NCBI GenBank assembly: GCA_030835005.1
Contig: JAUQWT010000047.1
Coordinates: 1 to 5,439, forward strand
Reading direction: 5' to 3'
Source: Ignavibacteria bacterium
Lineage (GTDB): Bacteria > Bacteroidota > Ignavibacteria > Tepidaquicellales > OLB5
Length of the DNA stretch: 5,439 bases
Of this stretch, positions 1 through 5,439 are shown piece after piece (position 1 is the first letter of the stretch; every line of letters starts with the position of its first letter). The notes beneath the pieces were generated by a model that was given only the letters and a program-made list of their open reading frames with translations, searched no databases and was not told the DNA's origin. The position numbers and the translations under genes were made by a program.

Positions 1-1
1 C

Positions 2-571
2 TCAAGCCGTCAGGGTTCAGTTTCCGGAAGTGAAGACATTGTTGTAATCGAATACGGTGAAGATGGGGATCAGCGAAAAAAATACAGAGTTTCAAACCCC
101 GGAACTGATGTTGCAAGAGATATAAGGGTTGATAACGATAGAAATATTACTATTGCGGGTTCTTTGAACGGAAGCTTAAGTGATGATATGGGAGCAGGCA
201 GGTTTTTTGATGGTGGTGATAACCACGTGAGCAGCGAATTCGTCATAATCAGTGTAACTCATACTTACGATATGTCAACTCTGAGCAATATTGAACCGGG
301 GACTCCGAATAGCTTTAACTTGTATCAAAACTATCCTAATCCGTTTAACCCCTCTACATCAATCAAATTTGATGTTAGTAACTCATCAATGGTCAAAGTC
401 TCAATTTATGATGCTCTTGGCAGGGAAGTTAGTACTCCGGTTAGTGATTATCTCAATGCAGGCACTTATGAGATCTCCATAAGTTTGTCAAGTCTATCCT
501 CCGGAATATACTTTTATAAGATGACATCAGGAACGTTTTCGGACATAAAGAGAATGATGTTGATAAAATAA
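2..571 (+). CDS. T9SS-exported SBBP beta-propeller protein, 3' end (5' truncated by window edge)
   Basis: The frame is open from the first complete codon at base 2 to a TAA at 569-571, giving 189 residues; the true start lies to the left. An internal TTG at 164 could pass for a start, but the frame upstream of it continues the protein. The first roughly 60 residues (SSRQGSVSGSEDIV..., then KKYRVSNPG) align without difficulty to the last two propeller repeats of the gene at 3336-4997 (TSRQSSSPGSEDIV..., EKYRITNPG), so this is the tail of a beta-propeller of the SBBP repeat type. A linker follows, then a type A type IX secretion sorting domain from about base 317 (NLYQNYPNPFNPST, later YDALGREV, GIYFYKM, ending MMLIK). 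By my hand alignment about 49 of 85 residues of this domain match the paralogue. The domain is known to direct passage through the outer membrane and is normally removed or used for anchoring. The substrate or ligand is unknown. Confidence 0.9.
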   Translation, partial: SSRQGSVSGSEDIVVIEYGEDGDQRKKYRVSNPGTDVARDIRVDNDRNITIAGSLNGSLSDDMGAGRFFDGGDNHVSSEFVIISVTHTYDMSTLSNIEPGTPNSFNLYQNYPNPFNPSTSIKFDVSNSSMVKVSIYDALGREVSTPVSDYLNAGTYEISISLSSLSSGIYFYKMTSGTFSDIKRMMLIK

Positions 572-596
572 TAGAACCAAACATAACAATAATTTT

Positions 597-630
597 AAGA
601 TCCATCTGCATAAAGATGGATCTTTTTATT
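597..630 (+). terminator. Intrinsic terminator of the left propeller gene
   Basis: A perfect 11-bp stem (AAGATCCATCT at 597-607 pairing with AGATGGATCTT at 614-624) closes a six-base loop and runs directly into a T-rich tail (TTTTTATT, 623-630). It lies 26 bases after the stop codon of the left gene. Read on the - strand the same hairpin is followed by AAAATTATT rather than a U-tract. It is therefore a good terminator for the + strand gene and at most a transcript-end structure for the convergent STAND gene. Confidence 0.88.
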
Positions 631-664
631 CAGACCGGTCACACTATTGATTTAAGCGAGAAAT

Positions 665-3118
665 TTACGAAGCTAATTGCTTTAGTTTTAAGAGATATTT
701 TTGGCTGTAATCATTTTCTTTCTCCGGATTCTCCAAAACCGAATCTAAAAGCTGGCTGTCATTTCTATACTCTCGGATCAGGAAAGAATTGTATCCGTTT
801 GATCTAGAAGTCTCAATAGACAATTTCAAATATGATTTTACTTTTTCATGCAGCCCTCTTTTGAAATAAAAATCAGATAAATAAAAACTAACCTGTGCAA
901 GGTTATACAATAGTGAATTTGTTGTATAATAACTGAATGCTTTCAAAAAAATACTTTCTTTCTCATCCGGAGAAATATCATACAATAATGCCCGAAAAAC
1001 TTCAACCTCCATACTTTTAAGATGATTATTTGCATCGAGGAATTTACTAGATATCCCGAAATAATTTTTTGCCTCTTCAATTCTATGCTTGTAATAAAAG
1101 CACTCAGTGATCAGCCTGCTGCTTAAGTAAATATATTGTTTATGATTCAGCACTACCGATTCTTCATAAATTTTTTTCAAAACCTCAATTGCGCCGTCAA
1201 AATCTCCTGATTCAAAAAGAAATGATTGCCTGGCGAGAAGATACGGTATCTTTAAGATAGCCGTAGGAAAGCGGGTTATCATCCCATCAAGTTCTGTAAG
1301 GTATTTCCCTGCTTTTGAATATTCAGCCGATTGTGACGAAAGAAGTGTCAAATTACATAATACTTCAAATCTATCAATAACATTTCTTTCGTCATTAACA
1401 GCTTTTTCATAAAAATCAACTGCTTTTATGTAGTTTCCACGTACTAAATTAATGTGCCCCAGCAGCTTGCGGCTGCTGTTTAACAGGCCTTCTTCAACCG
1501 GACTGTAATCTTTATTTTCAATTTCACACAATAGCTCCTCTGCTTTCTGATATTCGGATGAATGGAATAAAGCATAAGCAAGGTAATAAGCTAAATTGTT
1601 CTTAAACTCTTTGAGAGATGGATCAACAATAAGTGCTTTAAGCTCAATGATAACAGATTCTGTGTTGCCCATATTCTGCATTACCAGCGCCCTGTTAATA
1701 GAGGCATGTACTAGAAGTTTGTAATCACTTTCTTCTTTTGCCTTCACCAGCGCTTTATTCAGGTATTCCATCGAAGTTTTCAAATCACCGGCATAAAATT
1801 TCTGAAGTATTCCCAAATTAATAAGGCTTCTGAGGTTACCATCAACATACTTTGAAGGAAGAGCATTTAGCCATGACCAAAGAAATTCAATCTTTCCTTC
1901 ACTGAACATTTCCTTAAAGTTATCGTTGATCTTTTCAGCTGCCGCACCAAAGTCCTGCGCTTTAATCATGTAATTTATGGATGTAGCTACATCATTTTTC
2001 TCATCGTAATAAATATATGTTTTTCTGTAAATTTCTCTTATTTCTTCAGCGGATTTCAATTCAAACAGTTTTGCCTGCATGTAATTTCTGAAGAGTATGA
2101 GATAATTGTATGAAATTATTGAAGTGCCATCTCCATATTCTATTGGTATAGTCAGCACAAATGTATGATTTTCAAGCAGCTTTGCAATTATCTGATCAAA
2201 GTCATTAATACCCAGGCTTTTTAAACAAAGCTCGGAGTGAAAGTTCTCAATAACCGAAGTAATCAAAAGAAACTCCTTTGTCCGGTCATCAAACTTGCTA
2301 TAAGTCTTTTCAGCAAGGAAATTAAAGATGTTTTCCGGTATCGGCTGTTTTTCAATTTTTACATCATCGAGATCTACTCCAAACCCCTGCGATATCATGT
2401 GAAGGCCTGTTATCCATCCACCAAGCTTTCCGATTATTTCATTTACTTTTTCGGGATTATTCACCTTATACTTTGATCTTAACAGTTCATGTGATTCTGT
2501 ATTATTAAAGACAAGGTCTTCCATTTCTATCTTAAGCATCATTTCGTTAATCACATAATGCATGAAATCCAGCTCAGGAAGCTGCCGGGAAGTCATAACC
2601 AATTGCATAGTGTCAGGCATATTCTTGATCAGAGAATCTATTAGATAATCCTTCCACTCAACTCCTTCAATGTGATGATAATCATCAAATACTATTGCAG
2701 TTTTTTTGTCAAAACAGTTTTTGCATTCTTTACTTAAAGTAACAGCAATGTCGTTAATTGCCTCTTTAACATTTGAATTAAATTTGTTTTTTTCAAGATG
2801 GGAATTGAGGAGATTAATTGTATCTACGCCAAATAGAGAATTTAATTTCTTGAGTGAGTAAATGATCGTGTAGAAAAGTGAATAAACATGGTCAATATTT
2901 TCAGAAATGTTCAACCATGCATAATCGATAGAAGATGCGCGAAGGTAATCCAAAGCCAGAGTAGTTTTGCCATAACCAGCCGGGCTTGTTATGAGTATCA
3001 GTTTCTTATCGAAGTTATCTTTTATAAGGTTCAGCAGCCTCGGTCTGGAGATTAAATGAGAAGGAGGCTCCGGAGCATTTATTCTTGAAAGTAATAGAGT
3101 ATTTGTTACATTTTTCAA
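665..3118 (-). CDS. MalT-like STAND NTPase with TPR-like repeats, no visible DNA-binding domain
   Basis: This 817-residue protein belongs to the MalT/AfsR-like signal-transduction ATPases (STAND). These proteins hold ADP at rest and switch to an ATP-bound oligomer when an inducer binds. Residues 8-36 (LLLSRINAPEPP..., SRPRLL) match the family's N-terminal lead-in. The Walker A motif is SPAGYGKTT (45-53, K51), the Walker B motif is AIVFDD (141-146), and a sensor-type TSR is at 176-178. The GGWITGLHMI block (233-242) corresponds to the GW..GL motif of MalT-like proteins. The block YLILFRNYM (339-347) corresponds to the usual YHxLFRxFL, but its His is replaced by Leu340. From about residue 380 to 775 the sequence is helical TPR-like repeats. 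The protein ends soon after these (LKLKQLAS) with no LuxR helix-turn-helix or BTAD/OmpR-type domain, where MalT relatives usually carry one. I see no signal peptide, so it should be cytoplasmic. The start is TTG at 3118: an in-frame TAA lies three codons upstream, and the family motif begins only a few residues in. The gene converges with the left propeller gene (93 bases apart) and diverges from the right one (217 bases). Confidence 0.9.
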   Translation of the reverse strand: MKNVTNTLLLSRINAPEPPSHLISRPRLLNLIKDNFDKKLILITSPAGYGKTTLALDYLRASSIDYAWLNISENIDHVYSLFYTIIYSLKKLNSLFGVDTINLLNSHLEKNKFNSNVKEAINDIAVTLSKECKNCFDKKTAIVFDDYHHIEGVEWKDYLIDSLIKNMPDTMQLVMTSRQLPELDFMHYVINEMMLKIEMEDLVFNNTESHELLRSKYKVNNPEKVNEIIGKLGGWITGLHMISQGFGVDLDDVKIEKQPIPENIFNFLAEKTYSKFDDRTKEFLLITSVIENFHSELCLKSLGINDFDQIIAKLLENHTFVLTIPIEYGDGTSIISYNYLILFRNYMQAKLFELKSAEEIREIYRKTYIYYDEKNDVATSINYMIKAQDFGAAAEKINDNFKEMFSEGKIEFLWSWLNALPSKYVDGNLRSLINLGILQKFYAGDLKTSMEYLNKALVKAKEESDYKLLVHASINRALVMQNMGNTESVIIELKALIVDPSLKEFKNNLAYYLAYALFHSSEYQKAEELLCEIENKDYSPVEEGLLNSSRKLLGHINLVRGNYIKAVDFYEKAVNDERNVIDRFEVLCNLTLLSSQSAEYSKAGKYLTELDGMITRFPTAILKIPYLLARQSFLFESGDFDGAIEVLKKIYEESVVLNHKQYIYLSSRLITECFYYKHRIEEAKNYFGISSKFLDANNHLKSMEVEVFRALLYDISPDEKESIFLKAFSYYTTNSLLYNLAQVSFYLSDFYFKRGLHEKVKSYLKLSIETSRSNGYNSFLIREYRNDSQLLDSVLENPEKENDYSQKYLLKLKQLAS

Positions 3119-3136
3119 TTGATTTTACTTAATTTA

Positions 3137-3165
3137 AGTATAAACAATAGAAAATCAAATGTTTA
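3137..3165 (-). promoter_or_regulatory. Candidate sigma70-like promoter of the STAND gene
   Basis: Read on the - strand, TAAACA (3165-3160, four of six matches to TTGACA) is separated by 17 bases from TATACT (3142-3137, five of six matches to TATAAT). Transcription would start near 3130, leaving only about a dozen bases before the TTG codon at 3118. No convincing Shine-Dalgarno sequence lies in that leader. The surroundings are AT-rich, so chance matches are likely. Confidence 0.3.
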
Positions 3166-3209
3166 AAAAATAACCGATTCACGGGTGTCTGCAATATGTG
3201 TTAAAATAC

Positions 3210-3222
3210 TGATTTTAAATCA
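3210..3222. promoter_or_regulatory. Small perfect palindrome in the divergent spacer, possible operator
   Basis: TGATTT and AAATCA form a perfect 6-bp dyad around a single central T, 13 bases in all. It sits near the middle of the 217-base spacer between the divergently read STAND and propeller genes. Related TGATTTT half-sites occur at 3120-3126 (direct) and 3151-3157 (inverted), on either side of the candidate STAND promoter. The base composition makes short A/T dyads common, so the operator role is only a suggestion. Confidence 0.22.
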
Positions 3223-3335
3223 TTTTCAGTAGAAAGGCTTATGTTCTCCGCTTGGTTAATCATGCTATAACGCAAAATGGTGATTGTTCATACTATGCTA
3301 ATTGTGTAATTTATTCACTAAAAGAACTATAAGCC

Positions 3336-4997
3336 ATGACAAAAAAATACACTCTCTCTCATTTGTTGATGCTTTTGTGTTTCCTTTCTGTGCAGATATT
3401 TCCGCAGGTTTGGGTAAACAGCTATAACGGATCAGCCAACCAAGATGATAAGAGCACTGCAATTAAAATTGATGCTTTCGGTAACATTTATGTCACCGGA
3501 TACAGCACAGGGATCGGAACTTCTAAGGATATTACAACAATTAAATACAACTCTGCTGGAGTACAGCAATGGGCTGCAATATTTAACGGTTCTGCAAACG
3601 GCGATGATGAAGCGTATGCAATTACAGTTGATGTTTCGGGTAATGTTTACGTTACAGGTTACAGCATTGGCTCCGGAAGCAGTAAAGATATCATAACTAT
3701 CAAATACAACAGTTCAGGCGCAGAACAGTGGAAAATAAGGCATACCAGCTCCGGAAACTATAACGATGAAGCCTATGCTATTACGGTCGATAGTTTCGGT
3801 AATTCATATATATGCGGCTATGCATATGATGACGGAAAAGGTAATGAGATAACTGTTATTAAATATAATTCATCAGGAGTAATGCAGTGGGTCAGGGATT
3901 ATAACGGTACTAATGATGAAGATACGGATGAAGCCTATGCAATAACAATTGACGGAAACGGAAACATTTACGTTACAGGCTCCAGTGAAGGAAGTACTAC
4001 TCAGAAAGATTTTGTTACTATTAAGTATAATCCTTCCGGCGTAGAGCAGTGGGTTCAGAGATATAATAATTCACCATCCAATAATAACGATGAAGCTTAT
4101 GCCATAACAGTTGATGGAGCAAGCAATGTATACGTTACCGGGTACAGTTATGCAAACAGCAGCGGCAAAGATTACGTTACAATAAAATACAACACAGCCG
4201 GAACCCAGCAATGGCTATCTAGATATAACAATAATTCAGCCAATGATGATGATATTGCCAGATCTATTGCTGTTATGAACAATAATGATATAGTTATCAC
4301 CGGTTCAAGCAAAAGCTCACCCGCCTCAAATAAGGAAGATTACTTAACTATAAAATACAATTCAACTAACGGATCTGAAGTGTTTGTTTCCAGATACAAT
4401 GATTCAGCCGCAAATAACGCAGATATAGCTTATGCGGTTGGCGTGACCTCTTCGAACAGTTCTGTTTTTGTAACGGGCACCAGCAGGCAAAGTTCCTCAC
4501 CCGGAAGTGAAGATATTGTGACTCTAGAGTATAACTCTGCGGGCAGTCTAAGGGAGAAGTATAGAATAACGAACCCGGGTCCGGATGCAGCGTTTGATAT
4601 ATGTGTTGATAATAACAGTGATTTTTATTTAACGGGTTATCTCTCTGGCAGCAGAAACGGCTTTGATATGGGCTCGGCTAAATTTCTGGATGCACAGCTT
4701 GTTGTGATTTCAAATACAGGGGTCGGTACTCCCTCAGATTACAGGCTATTCCAGAATTATCCAAATCCTTTCAATCCTTCTACAAAAATTGGATTCAGTA
4801 TAAAAAAGGCATCCATGGTTAAAATTGCTGTTTATGATATTCTGGGAAAAGAACTGCTGACCCCGGTAAATGATTTTTTGATGAGCGGAACATACGAAGT
4901 TTCTTTTGAATTAATTAATCTGCCGACAGGCCTCTATTACTATAAAATGACGGCGGAAGATTTTTCAGACACCAGAAAAATGATGTTAATAAAGTAA
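3336..4997 (+). CDS. Secreted eight-repeat SBBP beta-propeller protein with type IX sorting domain
   Basis: This complete 553-residue protein starts at ATG 3336; an in-frame TAA at 3330 rules out an upstream start, and no strong ribosome binding site is visible. Residues 1 to about 24 are a signal peptide: basic MTKKY, then a hydrophobic core LLMLLCFLSVQIF, with the mature part probably starting near VWVNSYNG. The cleavage site (IFPQ) lacks the usual small residues. Residues 25-450 are eight SBBP-type repeats of about 45-58 residues. The consensus is W...YN.....DDEA.AI.VD..GN.YVTGYS.....KD..TIKYN..G, with the repeat-opening Trp at 26, 79, 132, 185, 239 and 293; the last two repeats lack it. 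Residues 470-553 are a type A T9SS sorting domain (LFQNYPNPFNPST, YDILGKEL, GLYYYKM, ending MMLIK). The protein should cross the inner membrane by Sec and the outer membrane by T9SS, and be released or displayed on the surface. I see no catalytic motif; a binding or scaffold role is the safest inference. It is a paralogue of the gene ending at 571. Confidence 0.94.
   Translation: MTKKYTLSHLLMLLCFLSVQIFPQVWVNSYNGSANQDDKSTAIKIDAFGNIYVTGYSTGIGTSKDITTIKYNSAGVQQWAAIFNGSANGDDEAYAITVDVSGNVYVTGYSIGSGSSKDIITIKYNSSGAEQWKIRHTSSGNYNDEAYAITVDSFGNSYICGYAYDDGKGNEITVIKYNSSGVMQWVRDYNGTNDEDTDEAYAITIDGNGNIYVTGSSEGSTTQKDFVTIKYNPSGVEQWVQRYNNSPSNNNDEAYAITVDGASNVYVTGYSYANSSGKDYVTIKYNTAGTQQWLSRYNNNSANDDDIARSIAVMNNNDIVITGSSKSSPASNKEDYLTIKYNSTNGSEVFVSRYNDSAANNADIAYAVGVTSSNSSVFVTGTSRQSSSPGSEDIVTLEYNSAGSLREKYRITNPGPDAAFDICVDNNSDFYLTGYLSGSRNGFDMGSAKFLDAQLVVISNTGVGTPSDYRLFQNYPNPFNPSTKIGFSIKKASMVKIAVYDILGKELLTPVNDFLMSGTYEVSFELINLPTGLYYYKMTAEDFSDTRKMMLIK
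3408..4685 (+). repeat. Eight in-frame SBBP beta-propeller repeats
   Basis: The repeats begin near residues 25, 78, 131, 184, 238, 292, 349 and 407 of the 553-residue protein, with a spacing of 53, 53, 53, 54, 54, 57 and 58 residues. Repeats 2-5 share the block DEAYAIT followed by V or I and D; repeats 1 and 6-8 are more diverged. The last is short and ends GSAKF in place of the usual TIKYN. At the DNA level the copies differ at many third codon positions, so this is an old internal amplification, not a recent tandem array. Confidence 0.85.
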
Positions 4998-5018
4998 AAA
5001 CAGTCTTTCCAAGTAAAG

Positions 5019-5085
5019 TCAAAGATCATTTATAAAGAATATCACTTTTAAAGAGGATTCTTTGATTTCCCCAGATTTTTTTTTT
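5019..5085 (+). terminator. Weak terminator-like element after the propeller gene
   Basis: TCAAAGA (5019-5025) pairs with TCTTTGA (5059-5065), with two more pairs possible across a one-base bulge. A run of ten T follows at 5076-5085. The loop is long (about 28 bases) and ten bases separate the stem from the T run, so this is not a textbook intrinsic terminator. Its position just after the stop at 4997 is the main support. Confidence 0.3.
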
Positions 5086-5125
5086 AGAATAGTTTCGGAT
5101 CATAACTCCTGCAAAGTGAATTCCC

Positions 5126-5154
5126 GAATTTTCGCCAAATCAGAGTGAAAATTC
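5126..5154. repeat. Inverted repeat (hairpin) upstream of the PAS gene
   Basis: GAATTTTC (5126-5133) is perfectly complementary to GAAAATTC (5147-5154). The stem extends inward by a G-T and a C-G pair to ten pairs around a nine-base loop. No T run follows, so it is not a terminator. It lies 36 bases before the ATG at 5191, overlapping or next to the likely promoter, which would suit an operator or a 5' leader structure. Confidence 0.45.
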
Positions 5155-5161
5155 ATATAAG
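5132..5161 (+). promoter_or_regulatory. Candidate promoter of the PAS-domain gene
   Basis: TCGCCA (5132-5137, four of six matches to TTGACA) lies 18 bases before TATAAG (5156-5161, five of six matches to TATAAT). Transcription would begin near 5168, about 20 bases before the start codon. The hairpin at 5126-5154 covers the -35 box and most of the spacer. The -10 box is reasonable, the -35 box is weak, and the true consensus for this organism is unknown. Confidence 0.25.
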
Positions 5162-5190
5162 TGAAATAAAAAGAGGAAGCAGATTGCATT

Positions 5191-5439
5191 ATGATGCCAG
5201 ATAAGAATTACGAAAATGAAATATTTTCTCATACACATTCCCGGAATGCTAATAATCTCACCCTGATAAATGCCAAAAGTAGTGCTGATGAAAAGGATAT
5301 AATTCAATTCATGGTTAATAAGGAAGGGAAGATCCTCACTCTTGAGGGTGGCGGCCTTCAATTAATCAATGTTAACAAGTTTGATTTCCTTGAAAAGAAC
5401 ATTAACAATATTCTCCCTGCAGAAAATGAGTTCCTCTCA
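5191..5439 (+). CDS. N-terminal part of a PAS-like sensor protein (3' end beyond window)
   Basis: The frame is open for 83 codons from ATG 5191 to the right edge. A second ATG follows immediately at 5194, and an in-frame TAA at 5167 excludes an earlier ATG. A purine-rich AAGAGGAAG (5171-5179) lies upstream, somewhat farther than ideal. Residues 1-35 are polar with no signal peptide or membrane segment, so the visible part is cytoplasmic. From about residue 37 the sequence reads like the start of a PAS domain: DIIQFMVNKEGKILTLEG, then a short hydrophobic helix-like segment and NINNILPAE. This resembles the common pattern of a hydrophobic strand, DxxGxI, and a later G.s.....P. Such domains bind small ligands or cofactors and usually head histidine kinases, GGDEF proteins or other signalling outputs. 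Which output applies here cannot be seen. The gene follows the propeller gene in the same direction after a 193-base gap and probably has its own promoter. Confidence 0.75.
   Translation, partial: MMPDKNYENEIFSHTHSRNANNLTLINAKSSADEKDIIQFMVNKEGKILTLEGGGLQLINVNKFDFLEKNINNILPAENEFLS

Noticed and set aside
164..571. TTG at 164 as the start of a short 135-residue gene
   Set aside because: The same frame is open leftward to the window edge and its translation continues the propeller alignment with the right-hand paralogue, so 164 is internal.
572..664. Frameshifted remnant of a DNA-binding domain downstream of the STAND gene
   Set aside because: Only 93 bases separate it from the left gene and a third of them form the terminator. 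This is too short for a helix-turn-helix domain, and no matching frame was seen.
616..807. Small + strand open frame starting in the terminator hairpin
   Set aside because: It overlaps the 3' end of the STAND gene on the other strand, begins inside the terminator stem and has no recognisable protein character.
2237..2476. Small + strand open frame inside the STAND gene
   Set aside because: It is antisense to a well-supported coding region, and its composition is explained by reversed STAND codons.
3445..3696. Alternative-frame open frame within the right propeller gene
   Set aside because: It is a shadow of the repeat-rich coding frame; the propeller frame has a signal peptide, repeats and a sorting domain.
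3408..4685. Regular repeats as a CRISPR array or recent tandem DNA duplication
   Set aside because: The period of about 160 bases is in frame and the repeats are protein-level with many silent differences, as expected for propeller blades.
5076..5085. Ten-T tract as a phase-variation switch
   Set aside because: It lies outside any coding frame and away from the candidate promoter boxes. A role in transcript termination is the simpler reading.
5140..5361. - strand open frame of 73 codons
   Set aside because: It overlaps the PAS-like gene on the + strand, whose translation has a recognisable domain pattern. The antisense product is only hydrophobic shadow sequence.

Overview
The window looks like chromosomal DNA from a low-GC member of the FCB superphylum (the Bacteroidetes/Chlorobi side), most probably Ignavibacteriota or a close relative. 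The main evidence is two proteins that end in a type A sorting domain of the type IX secretion (Por) system, with the motif QNYPNPFNPST near its start and a terminal MMLIK. AT-rich intergenic DNA, weak Shine-Dalgarno signals and a MalT-like STAND protein with a long TPR tail fit this placement. The phylum is an inference from protein style, not from a marker gene.

Layout, left to right. (1) Bases 2-571, + strand: the 3' end of a gene for an exported SBBP beta-propeller protein with a T9SS tail, followed by a strong intrinsic terminator at 597-630. (2) Bases 665-3118, - strand: an 817-residue MalT-type STAND NTPase with TPR-like repeats, convergent with gene 1. It has no recognisable DNA-binding output domain. 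(3) Bases 3119-3335: a 217-base divergent control region with a candidate promoter for the STAND gene and a small perfect palindrome. (4) Bases 3336-4997, + strand: a complete 553-residue exported protein made of a signal peptide, eight SBBP beta-propeller repeats and a T9SS sorting domain. It is a clear paralogue of gene 1. (5) Bases 4998-5190: a spacer with a weak terminator-like element, a ten-T tract and a 10-bp hairpin. (6) Bases 5191-5439, + strand: the start of a gene whose product begins a PAS-like sensor domain and runs off the right edge. No stretch above 300 bases lacks a gene. I saw no tRNA, rRNA, CRISPR array or insertion sequence.

Reading of the locus: two related cell-surface or secreted propeller proteins bracket an ATP-dependent signalling protein. 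The divergent arrangement with a shared intergenic region is the usual geometry for a regulator and its target, so the STAND protein may control the propeller genes. Without a DNA-binding domain it would have to act through a partner. The adjacent PAS protein is another possible signalling component, but its output domain lies outside the window. These functional links are inferences from position only.
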